Positions 8,338 to 16,137 of a stretch of 64,000 nt of DNA are shown here, in pieces; positions within the stretch are counted from its first letter, which is position 1, and every line of letters starts with the position of its first letter. The stretch is taken from NCBI RefSeq assembly GCF_016860545.1, contig NZ_BNEB01000002.1:1488001-1552000 (forward strand), written 5' to 3'. Below the pieces are notes generated by a model. It saw nothing but the letters and a program-made list of their open reading frames with translations. It was not told where the DNA came from and searched no databases. The position numbers and the translations under genes are program-made. This DNA is from Streptomyces asoensis (GTDB taxonomy: Bacteria > Actinomycetota > Actinomycetes > Streptomycetales > Streptomycetaceae).

Positions 8338-8826
8338 GTGGGGTGCGCGGACGGCTCCGGCGGAGGCCGGTGGGAGAGTCGTCGGACACAGGCCCGGCAG
8401 GTCGCCGAGGCGGTGGAGAGCCTGGTGGTCTGCTGGCTCACGGCGACGCAGGAGAGCAGACCTCGCCTGCCCGACCGGCACCTGAACGCCCTGCGGACGG
8501 TCCGGCTGCGCCCGGAGCTCAATCTCACCGCCCTCGCCGAGCAGCTGGACATCGGCCTGCCCACCGCGAGCCGCCTGTGCGACCGGCTGGAGGCCGCGGG
8601 GCTGCTGGAGCGCACCGTGCAGCCGCGCAACCGGCGCGAGGTGCAGCTCGTGGTGACCGCGTACGGACAGCGCCTCCTCGCCGATGTCACCGAACGCCGC
8701 GTACGGCGCCTGGCCGCCGTGCTGGACGCGATGACCCCCGCCCAGCGTGCCGCGCTGGCCCACGGGCTCCTCGGCTTCCACCAGGCGCACACCTCCGGCG
8801 ACGGACACCGGGACCCGCGGGGCTGA
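8338..8826 (+). CDS. MarR family transcriptional regulator
   Basis: A 162-aa MarR-type winged-helix repressor. The recognition region reads LNLTALAEQLDIGLPTASRL, followed by CDRLEAAGLLER and the wing QPRNRREVQLVVT, then a C-terminal dimerisation helix. GTG at 8338 was preferred because CCGGAGGG lies 8 nt before it; GTG at 8332 is the alternative. It converges on the stressosome operon, ending 6 nt from the last gene. The MarR at 14867-15346 at the other end of that operon shares the TSRLCDRL core, so the two look like paralogues bracketing it. The ligand and target are unknown. Confidence 0.85.
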   Translation: MGCADGSGGGRWESRRTQARQVAEAVESLVVCWLTATQESRPRLPDRHLNALRTVRLRPELNLTALAEQLDIGLPTASRLCDRLEAAGLLERTVQPRNRREVQLVVTAYGQRLLADVTERRVRRLAAVLDAMTPAQRAALAHGLLGFHQAHTSGDGHRDPRG

Positions 8827-8832
8827 CCGGCG

Positions 8833-10590
8833 TCAGGACGCGCCGCGCAGGCGGCCGCCGACCCGCGGGGCGCCGCGGTCGTGTCCGTGGCCGGCGAGGC
8901 GGCTGTCGATGTGACACAGCAGCAGACAGACGTCGTCGTCCCGCTCGGAGTCGCTCAGCATCGGCTCCAGGATGCGTTCGGCCGAGCCGTCCAGATCGGT
9001 GTCCAGCTCCTCGGCGCCGAACGTGCCGAGCGCCTCCGCGAGCCGCTCGATACCCGGGTCTATGCCCTGGGCGCGCCGCTCGACCAGCCCGTCCGTGTAG
9101 AGCGCGAGCGTGGACCCCGGCTCGAGCGGCACCGTGTGGTCGGCGATCTCCTGGTGCAGCGGGATGCCGAGCATCGCGCCCGGCTTGGCGTCCAGGATCC
9201 GCACCCGCCCGTCCGGGCCGCGCAGCACCGGCGGCGGATGTCCGGCCGCCGCCCAGGTCAGCACCGGTTCGCCGGGGTGGAAGCGGGCGATGACGGCGGT
9301 CGCGTACAGGTCGGGCTGGAGGTGGTGCAGGAAGGTGTGCAGGCGGGTCAGCAGTTCTCCGGGACTGCCGCCGTCGACGGCGTACGCGCGCAGCGCGGTG
9401 CGCAGCTGGCTCATCATCACCGCGGCGTGCAGCCCGTGCCCCGTCACGTCGCCGATGACGGTGATCAGACTGCCGTCCGGCTGCCGGAACGCGTCGTACC
9501 AGTCGCCGCCGATGTTCAGCCCGTACGTCGCCGGCAGGTAGCGGGCGGCGAGCCCCAGGCCCCGGGTGGTCGGCAGCTCGGTCAGCAGGGCCCGCTGGAG
9601 CGTCTCGGCGATGTCCCGGTTGTGCTCGAAGCGGCGGGCGTTGTCCAGCGCCCCGCCCGCCCGCCGGGTGAGCTCCACGAGCATGACGGCGTCGTCCGGC
9701 TCCCAGCTGTCGCCCGGCGGGGTCATCGTCAGGACGCCCAGCGGGGCGCGCCGGGTGGGCAGCGGCACGCACAGCAGGGACCGGCCCGGATGGAGCGCCG
9801 ACTGCGGCTGGTCGTCCACCCCGGGCAGGTTGCCGGGGTGCGCGGCCGCGTACTGCGGACGTCCGGTACGCGCCGCGATCACGGCGGCCGCCGGTCGCGG
9901 CACCGAGGGGACCCGGTCGTCCTCGGCGTCGAAGAGCCAGACGTCGGCGGTGCTGGCGTACTCGGGCACCAGCAGTTCGGGCAGGCGCCGCGCGATCTCC
10001 TCGTGGTTGAGGGAGGCCGTCAGGGCCGCGCTGGCGTCCGCGAGGAACGTGAGCCTGCGCCGGGCCTCCTCCGCCTCCTGGCGTGCCGCGTGCTCCGCCG
10101 CGAAGGCCTCGCGCTGGGCGCGTCCGGCGGCGTCCAGTTCGGCGTGCAGTGCGAGGACGCCCTGGTTGGTCTGGTGCAGCTCCTCGCGGTGGTAGGCGAC
10201 CAGCCGCTCCTGCTCGGCCAGCCGCTCCAGCACCAGGGCGGTGTCCTCGTCGGCGCCGAGCAGCGCCTCGGGCAGGGCGGTGCTGTCCTGCGCGACGGTG
10301 TCGCAGCCGGGGTCCGCGGCCGGTTCGGGGCAGGGGGCGGTGACGTGCCAGGGCGGCTCGCCGTCGGCGGCGGAGGGCCAGACCTCCACCCGCACCGAGT
10401 CCGGGGCGGTCGTCAGGGCGAGCCGCCAGGCGCCGCCCTTGGTGAGGCACTGGCGCAGCCGCGCGCCGAGCGCGGCGGTCAGCCGGGTGCGTTCCAGCGG
10501 CGGCACGCCGTGGGCGGCGGCCGCCCGCGTCACCTCGATACGCGCGCGGGCCGCGTCCTCGACGGTGCTGATCGGCCAGGTGCGCTTCAT
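8833..10590 (-). CDS. GAF-SpoIIE serine phosphatase, last gene of stressosome operon
   Basis: A 585-aa PP2C/SpoIIE-type phosphatase that probably dephosphorylates a STAS antagonist and so frees a sigma factor. The first 90 residues resemble the N-terminal half of a GHKL domain without its ATP-binding boxes (inference). A coiled coil (about 130-190) and a GAF domain (about 200-340) follow. The catalytic SpoIIE domain (about 350-560) shows GGDWYDAF, VIGDVTGHGLHAA and LALYTDGLVE; the metal-binding Asp residues are present. Its ATG overlaps the stop of the upstream RsbT-RsbX gene (ATGA), so translation is probably coupled. In the stressosome scheme this could be the RsbU-like feedback or output phosphatase. 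Confidence 0.88.
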   Translation of the reverse strand: MKRTWPISTVEDAARARIEVTRAAAAHGVPPLERTRLTAALGARLRQCLTKGGAWRLALTTAPDSVRVEVWPSAADGEPPWHVTAPCPEPAADPGCDTVAQDSTALPEALLGADEDTALVLERLAEQERLVAYHREELHQTNQGVLALHAELDAAGRAQREAFAAEHAARQEAEEARRRLTFLADASAALTASLNHEEIARRLPELLVPEYASTADVWLFDAEDDRVPSVPRPAAAVIAARTGRPQYAAAHPGNLPGVDDQPQSALHPGRSLLCVPLPTRRAPLGVLTMTPPGDSWEPDDAVMLVELTRRAGGALDNARRFEHNRDIAETLQRALLTELPTTRGLGLAARYLPATYGLNIGGDWYDAFRQPDGSLITVIGDVTGHGLHAAVMMSQLRTALRAYAVDGGSPGELLTRLHTFLHHLQPDLYATAVIARFHPGEPVLTWAAAGHPPPVLRGPDGRVRILDAKPGAMLGIPLHQEIADHTVPLEPGSTLALYTDGLVERRAQGIDPGIERLAEALGTFGAEELDTDLDGSAERILEPMLSDSERDDDVCLLLCHIDSRLAGHGHDRGAPRVGGRLRGAS

Positions 10591-11729
10591 CGGGGATCCG
10601 GCGGGGTCGGGGACAGGACGGCCACGGCGGTGTCGTCACGCACCGGGCGGGCGGAACTTCCGGCGTCCCGGACCGTCACGGCGGCGGTGACGGCGGGGTC
10701 GGCAAGGAACAGGCGGGGGTCCGTCGGGGGAGCCCAGCGGCTGGGCAGCCCGTCGCTGTGCAGGACGAGCAGGCGGTCCGCGGCCCAGGCGGCTTCCGTC
10801 TCGGGCAGGGTCGACGGCCGGTGCGCGCCGACCGTGCCGGGCCGGGACAGCAGATGACGCCAGGAGCCGCCCTCGCGCAGCCGGGCGCCGATGTTGCCGA
10901 CGCCGGCGAACCTCAGCCGCCCGGCCCGCACGTCGAGCTGGGCGACCGCCACCGCGGCGCCCCGGGTGCCGCGCAGCGCCTCGTCGAGGCGGCGCAGCAG
11001 TGCGGCCGGCGGGAGGTGGGCGGCGCGGTGCGTCTCGCGCACGGCCGCGGTCGAGGCGCGGGCCGCCTCCGGACCGTGGCCCAGCCCGTCGGCGAGCATC
11101 AGGGTCAGCAGGTCGCCGTCACGGGCGCAGGTCCATGCGTCGCCCGAGTGCTCGGCGCCCCGGAAGGGGATGTTGACACCACCGACGCGCACGGAGAAGG
11201 CAGCGGGGGCTGGGGTGCCCGTGGGAGCCTCACCGGGCGTGGCGCCACCGCCCGGCGCGGCGGGCTGCCCGGGGCCGGTTCGCCCGGCGGCCCGCTCCCG
11301 GTGCCCGCGGGTCCGGGCCGCGCCGCCGATCCGGGCCAGCGCGACCGTGCCGCGGCCGGGGACGCTGTGCAGGTCGAAGTCGTCGGCGACCCGCCGGCAG
11401 GTGCCGAGGCCGGCGCCCAGTGAGCCGGCCGTGGAGAAGCCGTCGCCCAGGGCGGCGGGTACGTCGGACATGCCCGGCCCGTGGTCGACGGCGGCGATCT
11501 GCACGACGAGGTCGCCCCGTCGTCCGTCCGGCGGGCCGACGGCCTCCACGAGGAGCTGTCCGCCCCGCGCGTGCTTGAGCAGGTTCGTCGCCAGTTCGGT
11601 CGCCACCAGGGCGGCGTCGGCGGCCCGTGCCCCGTCCAGGCCGGCCAGCGCCGCCGCGCCCTCGGCTGCCGTCCGGGCGTCGCGCACCCGTGTCGAGTCG
11701 TGCACCGGTACGTCCCACACGCGGGTCAT
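10587..11729 (-). CDS. RsbT-like kinase fused to RsbX-like phosphatase
   Basis: A 380-aa fusion. Residues about 20-140 are a GHKL serine kinase domain: N-box LVATELATNLLKHARGG, G1 box DHGPGMSD, G2 segment GSLGAGLGT. Residues about 190-375 are a small PP2C domain of the RsbX type, with LMLADGLGHGPEAA and LLVLHSDGLPSRW. A Gly/Pro-rich linker joins them. In Bacillus, RsbT phosphorylates the stressosome and RsbX removes those phosphates, so one polypeptide here joins opposing activities. The start overlaps nothing strong, but ATGA overlaps connect it to both neighbours. A separate RsbT-like protein is encoded immediately upstream. Confidence 0.85.
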   Translation of the reverse strand: MTRVWDVPVHDSTRVRDARTAAEGAAALAGLDGARAADAALVATELATNLLKHARGGQLLVEAVGPPDGRRGDLVVQIAAVDHGPGMSDVPAALGDGFSTAGSLGAGLGTCRRVADDFDLHSVPGRGTVALARIGGAARTRGHRERAAGRTGPGQPAAPGGGATPGEAPTGTPAPAAFSVRVGGVNIPFRGAEHSGDAWTCARDGDLLTLMLADGLGHGPEAARASTAAVRETHRAAHLPPAALLRRLDEALRGTRGAAVAVAQLDVRAGRLRFAGVGNIGARLREGGSWRHLLSRPGTVGAHRPSTLPETEAAWAADRLLVLHSDGLPSRWAPPTDPRLFLADPAVTAAVTVRDAGSSARPVRDDTAVAVLSPTPPDPR

Positions 11730-12175
11730 CGCAGCTCCTCGCGCGGGCGCGGCGCACGTCCGGCCCAGGAGGTCACCGTCACCGTGGTGCCGGTGCCGGG
11801 GGTGCTGTCGAGGTCGAAGTCGTGGACCAGCCGGCGGGCGCCGCCCAGGCCCATGCCCAGTCCGTCGCCCGAGGTGTAGCCGTCGCTCAGCGCCCGCTCC
11901 AGGTCGGGGATGCCCGGCCCGGAGTCGGTGAAGGTCAGCCGCAGCCCCGGCGTCCCCCGCCCGTCGGTCACGTGGTCCGCGGCCATCTCGCCGCCGCCCC
12001 CGTACACCAGGGTGTTGCGGGCGAGTTCGCTGGCCGCCGTGACCAGCTTGGTCTGCTCCACCAGGCCGAAGCCGAGCGCGGCCGCCGCCTGGCGCACGTG
12101 CTGCCGCACCCACACCAGGTCCAGGTCCGAGCCGATGGGCAGGCGGGCCTCGACGCCCGCGGCCGTCCCGCTCAC
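11726..12175 (-). CDS. rsbT: RsbT-like GHKL serine kinase
   Basis: A 149-aa GHKL protein of the RsbT switch-kinase type. It has an N-box (TAASELARNTLVYGGGG), a G1 box (TFTDSGPGIPD) and a G2 box with the RsbT-like run GDGLGMGLGGARRL. By family, it phosphorylates RsbS and RsbR on stress and, once released, activates an RsbU-type phosphatase. Both ends overlap neighbouring genes by 4 nt, with rsbS upstream and the fusion gene downstream. The assignment rests on gene order as well as motifs. Confidence 0.85.
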   Translation of the reverse strand: MSGTAAGVEARLPIGSDLDLVWVRQHVRQAAAALGFGLVEQTKLVTAASELARNTLVYGGGGEMAADHVTDGRGTPGLRLTFTDSGPGIPDLERALSDGYTSGDGLGMGLGGARRLVHDFDLDSTPGTGTTVTVTSWAGRAPRPREELR

Positions 12176-12576
12176 CGACGCTCCCGTGGCGGGCCGGCCG
12201 CGGGCGCGGCGAGCAGTTCGAGGGCCGCCTCGGTGTTCAGCGCGGTGCGCAGCCCCGGCAGTGACAGACCCAGCTCCACCAGGGTGATCGCCACGGCGGG
12301 GCGCATACCGGCCACCACGGTCCGCGCGGCCAGCAGCCGTGCGCTCGCCGCGATCTCGGCCAGGACCCGCCCCAGGTAGGAGTCGACGATCTCCACCCCG
12401 GAGATGTCGATGACCACGCCGGTCACCCGGTTGCGCACGATCTGCTCGGCGATGTCCTGCTGGAGCCGGTGCGCCGTGCTGTCGTGCAGGTCGCCCTGGA
12501 GGGTGATCAGCAGGACGTCACCGAGCCGGAGCACCGGGACGTGGGCCTGGCCCGCGAGGGAGAGGTCGTGGTTCAC
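12172..12576 (-). CDS. rsbS: RsbS-like STAS stressosome protein
   Basis: A 134-aa single STAS domain. The conserved strand-loop reads VIDISGVEIVDSYLGRVL; the Ser of DISG matches the position phosphorylated by RsbT in Bacillus RsbS. The helix after it and the GMRPAVAITLVELGL segment are also typical. The GTG start at 12576 overlaps the stop of the rsbR-like gene (GTGA). By family, RsbS forms the stressosome core with RsbR and holds RsbT inactive. Confidence 0.88.
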   Translation of the reverse strand: MNHDLSLAGQAHVPVLRLGDVLLITLQGDLHDSTAHRLQQDIAEQIVRNRVTGVVIDISGVEIVDSYLGRVLAEIAASARLLAARTVVAGMRPAVAITLVELGLSLPGLRTALNTEAALELLAAPAAGPPRERR

Positions 12577-13481
12577 CGAGGACCCGCACCGCCGCGTGTG
12601 GCGATCACGATGTCGGCGCCGAGGCGGTTCAGGGCGTACCCCAGGGCGTCGGCGAGGCTCGCCCGGGTGACCACCGTGCCCAGGTCGAGGCCGAGATGCA
12701 CGATGGTCTGCGCGATGGCGGGCCGGATACCCGACACGACGCACTCGGCGCCCATCAGCCGCACCGCCTCCACCGTCTTCATCAGGTGCTGCGCCACCAG
12801 CGAGTCGACCATCGGCACACCGGTGATGTCGAGGATCGCGAAGCGCGCCTGCTGGTCGACGACCGACTCCAGCAGCGTCTCCATCACGACCTGGCTGCGG
12901 GCGCTGTCGAGGGTCCCGATCAGCGGTACGGCGACGATGCCGTCCCACAGCCGGATGACGGGCGTGGCGGCCTCCATCAGCTCCAGCTGCTGCCGGTCGA
13001 TGAGGGCCTGTCCCTCGCTCAGCGAGGTCTCCAGGACCACCAGCCGCAGGGTGCCCATGAGCACGGTCAGCACGGCCGTGCACTCCCGCAGGTGCTCGGG
13101 CGGCGCCTGCGGCAGTTCGGCGAGCAGGAGGTCCACGGCGGGGGTGCGCAGCCCGTCGACCTCGGTGGAGATCTGGCCGGAGGTCAGCCCGAAGCGGGCG
13201 CGGGAGGCCACCATGCCGGCCAGCTGCTCGCGGACGGCGGCGAACCCGGCCGCGTCGGCGTCGGCCACCCGGCCGGTGTCGGCGACCTGGGCGAGCGCGT
13301 CGACGACGACCCGGCCGGCCTCCACCGCCTCGTCCCGCGAGACGGTGAAGACCGTGCGGAAGAGGGGCTCGTCGGCCCAGCGCTGGGCGATCTGCTCACG
13401 GCGGCGGTGCAGGAACCTTCCCACGTCGCTCGCGGGCGTGGTCGGTTCTGCGGCCGTTGCGTGGTCCGGCAACTGCTTCAC
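12573..13481 (-). CDS. rsbR: RsbR-like stressosome sensor with STAS domain
   Basis: A 302-aa protein. Residues about 20-170 form a helical N-terminal sensory domain like the non-haem globin fold of RsbR. The STAS domain (about 185-290) carries DITGVPMVDSLVAQHLM and GIRPAIAQTIVHLGLDL, both close to Bacillus RsbR, including the phosphorylatable Thr of DITG. GTG at 13481 was chosen because it overlaps the upstream stop as GTGA. The frame extends to 13628 but that part is Arg-rich and lacks family features. The input signal cannot be read from sequence. Confidence 0.88.
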   Translation of the reverse strand: MKQLPDHATAAEPTTPASDVGRFLHRRREQIAQRWADEPLFRTVFTVSRDEAVEAGRVVVDALAQVADTGRVADADAAGFAAVREQLAGMVASRARFGLTSGQISTEVDGLRTPAVDLLLAELPQAPPEHLRECTAVLTVLMGTLRLVVLETSLSEGQALIDRQQLELMEAATPVIRLWDGIVAVPLIGTLDSARSQVVMETLLESVVDQQARFAILDITGVPMVDSLVAQHLMKTVEAVRLMGAECVVSGIRPAIAQTIVHLGLDLGTVVTRASLADALGYALNRLGADIVIATRGGAGPR

Positions 13482-14770
13482 TCCTGGCTCTCGTGGGCGT
13501 TCTCGTCGGCTTCTGTGTCGTCCCCGCCGTACCGCCGTTGGCGATCGGCCGGGTCCCTGCTGTGCGGCCCGGTCCCCGGCGACCGGGCGTCGGACGGGGC
13601 GGGACGTCTTCCGAACCAGTCGAGACACATGACGAGCGCGTCGTCGTCCGGCTCGGGCCGTCCGCGGTGCCCGGCGAGTTCACGCAGCACGGCCGCCGGC
13701 ACGTCCGCCGCCGGCAGCAGGGAGGCGTTGCCGGCGGCGCGCGCCAGCGCCCGCTCGCCGTACGCCTCGCCGCCCGGCGCCGCGACCCCGTGCACCCCGT
13801 CGCTGACGAACAGCAGCCGGTCCCCGGGGAGCAGCGTGAACTCCTGGGCCGTGTACCGGGTCCCGTCGAACATGCCGCGCGGCAGCTGGGCGTCCAGGTC
13901 CACCGGGGACAGGGCGCGGTCGCGCTGCAACAGCAGCTGCGGCGAACCCGCGTCGACGATCCGCATCCGTCCGGTCCCCAGCTCGATGTCCGCCAGCAGC
14001 ACGGCCAGATGGGCCGCGCCCCGGTACTGCGCGTACAGCGCCTGGTCGGCCAGGGCCGCCTGGTCCTCGATCGGGACGCCGGCGCGGCGCGCGTTGCGCA
14101 GCGCGTTGATCCCGAGGTTCGTCAGCAGGGCCGCGTCGATGCCCTCGCCCATGCCGTCGGTGACGCAGACCGTCAGCCGGCCGGCCGACGTCGTCCAGTC
14201 GAAGGTGTCGCCGAAGACGGAGTAGGCCGGCTCCAGCTGGGCACCCAGCGCGTACTCCGCCCGGGCACAGGACCGCGCCGGCAGGAGCTGCCACTGCATC
14301 TCCGCCGCCAGCGTCAGCCGGTCCTTGCGGCGGGCCCGTACGTACAGGTCGGTGTCGCGCTGGGCGACCACCACCTCGTGCCCGAGGAGTTCGGCCAGCT
14401 CGGTGAGTTCAGCCAGGCGCTCCCGGTCCGGCACGGGGAGGGTCAGGGACAGCACCCCGAGCCGGTCGCCGCGTACGGTCACGGGCAGATGCGCCCGCGC
14501 CCGCCCGACGGCTGGTTCCTCGACGTACGGCTGCTGGGACCCGAAGGCCTGCCCGGGCGCGCTGCCCCGCACGGGAACGGGCTCCGGACCGTTCGGCCCG
14601 GAGGTCACGGGGAGCAGGACCGTCAGCCCGTAGTCGGCCAGCAGCAGTTCCGCCTCCTGCACCGCCCAGTGCGCGCGCAGCACCCGGCGCAGGGCGTCGG
14701 GCAGCCGGTGCGGGGCCGCGGAGCGCAGGGCGCGTCCGGCGGCGACGAGCCTGTCCACGCCGTCGGTCAC
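13478..14770 (-). CDS. SpoIIE-type phosphatase, first gene of stressosome operon
   Basis: A 430-aa protein. The N-terminal 180 residues are GAF-like (LPVTVRGDRLGVLSLTL). The SpoIIE/PP2C domain (about 190-390) has FGDTFDW, CVTDGMGEGIDAALL and LLFVSDGVHGV. The GGDW..D motif is altered to FGDTFDW but the acidic residues remain. The start is GTG at 14770, with GGGAGG 4 nt upstream. It heads the leftward operon and overlaps rsbR by 4 nt. It diverges from the MarR gene at 14867, with 96 nt between, so that regulator may control the whole operon. Confidence 0.85.
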   Translation of the reverse strand: MTDGVDRLVAAGRALRSAAPHRLPDALRRVLRAHWAVQEAELLLADYGLTVLLPVTSGPNGPEPVPVRGSAPGQAFGSQQPYVEEPAVGRARAHLPVTVRGDRLGVLSLTLPVPDRERLAELTELAELLGHEVVVAQRDTDLYVRARRKDRLTLAAEMQWQLLPARSCARAEYALGAQLEPAYSVFGDTFDWTTSAGRLTVCVTDGMGEGIDAALLTNLGINALRNARRAGVPIEDQAALADQALYAQYRGAAHLAVLLADIELGTGRMRIVDAGSPQLLLQRDRALSPVDLDAQLPRGMFDGTRYTAQEFTLLPGDRLLFVSDGVHGVAAPGGEAYGERALARAAGNASLLPAADVPAAVLRELAGHRGRPEPDDDALVMCLDWFGRRPAPSDARSPGTGPHSRDPADRQRRYGGDDTEADENAHESQE

Positions 14771-14866
14771 CCGGCCTCCCGGCAGGCCGTGGCACCGGGC
14801 GCGCGACGCCCCCGCGGGCGGCGGTGGGCTGACAGCGGTCGGGAAGCCTGCGAGAGTGGGACCGTG

Positions 14867-15346
14867 ATGTCCTCCTCCACGCCTCCGCAGCCCCTCCAGG
14901 TGGCGCGTGTGACCTCGGAGGCGGCGGAGCTGCTGGAAGTCCTCTGGGGCCGCGCCTCGACGGCACCGGTCTCCGCCTCCCAGTTGCGCGTGCTGTTCAT
15001 CCTCGAACACCAGGAAGGCATCAACCTGCGCACGCTCGCCGAGTTCCTCGGTTCCTCGGCGCCCTCCACCAGCCGCCTGTGCGACCGGCTCCAGGCCGTC
15101 GGCTTCATCGAGCGCAGGACGGCGCCCGAGAGCCGCCGCGAGCTGGAACTCTTCCTCAGCGGCCGCGGCAGGACCTTCCTCGCCGACCTCAGGGCGCGCC
15201 GGGAGGCCACGCTGGAGGGGGTGCTGGAGCTGATGTCCGCCGCGCAGCGCACCGCGCTGCTGCGGGGGCTGGAGGCGTTCTGCGCGGCAGCCGGGCAGCA
15301 GATCCACGACGCGGACACGGGCGCCCCGGACGTCCGCAGCGCCTGA
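14867..15346 (+). CDS. MarR family transcriptional regulator
   Basis: A 159-aa winged-helix protein. The DNA-binding part reads INLRTLAEFLGSSAPSTSRL, CDRLQAVGFIERR, then the wing APESRRELELFLS. A C-terminal helix pair (about 115-145) probably dimerises. ATG at 14867 and an in-frame GTG at 14864 are both possible. It is divergent from the stressosome operon and is paralogous to the MarR at 8338-8826, at the other end of the operon. Local control of the operon is likely but unproven. Confidence 0.87.
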   Translation: MSSSTPPQPLQVARVTSEAAELLEVLWGRASTAPVSASQLRVLFILEHQEGINLRTLAEFLGSSAPSTSRLCDRLQAVGFIERRTAPESRRELELFLSGRGRTFLADLRARREATLEGVLELMSAAQRTALLRGLEAFCAAAGQQIHDADTGAPDVRSA

Positions 15347-15438
15347 CGGTGCCCCCGGGTGATCGGGTCGGCCCTCAGGCACATCCGTGGTTCCTCCCGC
15401 ATGACTGTCCGGTTCACTCTGTTGCCTCACGTGCACAG

Positions 15439-15452
15439 TTGTCAAATGACAA
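15439..15452. promoter_or_regulatory. Orphan palindrome TTGTCAAATGACAA
   Basis: A perfect inverted repeat, TTGTCA-AA-TGACAA, lies between the convergent MarR gene (ends 15346) and STAS gene (ends 15512). It looks like a MarR-class operator, but no gene start lies next to it on either strand. Confidence 0.35.
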
Positions 15453-15511
15453 GTATCGGGCACCGGTCGGCCGTGTCCGCGCATCCCCCGCGCACCGCCG
15501 ACGGTGGTCCC

Positions 15512-15901
15512 TCAGGCCTGCGGACCCTCCGGGACCTGCTGCTGGTCGATCAGTTCCAGAGCCTGTTCGGGCTTGTCCGATATGGGCACGGTGAGGCTGA
15601 CCCCGGTCAGTTCCAGCACCCGGCGCACGGCCGGCGTCGGGTCGATCACGTGCACGCTGCCCGGCAGGGTCCGGACCTCCTGGTAGACCCGCAGGATGAT
15701 GTTCATGCCGGACGAGTCCATGAAGGGCACCCCGGACAGGTCGATCAGGAAGTGCCGTCGGCCGTGGTGCAGCTGGTTGGCCAGATGGGCCTGAAGGTCG
15801 GTCGCCGTGTCGAGGTCGAGATGGCCTTCGACCGTGACCAGGGCGACGTCCTCGCGAGGCAGCGTGACCTCGACGGACAGGGGGTTCTGGGCGATGGACA
15901 C
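15512..15901 (-). CDS. BldG-like STAS anti-sigma factor antagonist
   Basis: A 129-aa STAS-domain protein of the SpoIIAA/RsbV/BldG class. The phosphoacceptor loop is FLIDLSGVPFMDSSGMNIIL. The unphosphorylated form would bind a GHKL anti-sigma factor and free a sigma factor; SpoIIE phosphatases would dephosphorylate it. The GTG start at 15901 has GGAGGT 4 nt upstream; the frame continues to 16009 without family features. It lies downstream of the ANTAR-SpoIIE gene in the same direction. Two SigB-type promoter matches precede it, which fits feedback control. Confidence 0.9.
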   Translation of the reverse strand: MSIAQNPLSVEVTLPREDVALVTVEGHLDLDTATDLQAHLANQLHHGRRHFLIDLSGVPFMDSSGMNIILRVYQEVRTLPGSVHVIDPTPAVRRVLELTGVSLTVPISDKPEQALELIDQQQVPEGPQA

Positions 15902-15933
15902 ACGTACCTCCGAAAGCTGACGGTCGGGAGCGT

Positions 15934-15958
15934 CTACCCCGGCGGGCGATTTCGATGC
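15934..15958 (-). promoter_or_regulatory. Candidate SigB-type promoter, proximal, STAS gene
   Basis: GCAT (15958-15955), 15 nt, GGGTAG (15939-15934) on the minus strand. The last -10 base is G rather than C/T. A start near 15926 would give a leader of about 25 nt with the GGAGGT ribosome site inside it. Confidence 0.4.
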
Positions 15959-16070
15959 ACGGTGACGGCGGGTGGGGACGCGGGGGAGGCCGCACGAGTC
16001 GGTCTTCATGGTCCGTGTCCCGCCCTTTCCGTCATCCGCGCGTCCCCGGCCTGGTGTCGCGGACAGGCGG

Positions 16071-16095
16071 ATACCCCCGATCCTCCCCACCATGC
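16071..16095 (-). promoter_or_regulatory. SigB-type promoter match, distal, STAS gene
   Basis: GCAT (16095-16092), 15 nt, GGGTAT (16076-16071) on the minus strand fits the SigB consensus exactly. It lies 42 nt after the end of the ANTAR-SpoIIE gene and about 170 nt before the STAS start. Confidence 0.5.
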
Positions 16096-16137
16096 GCGCT
16101 TCCCGCACCACGGGCGACCCTGTGCCACGACGGTCAC

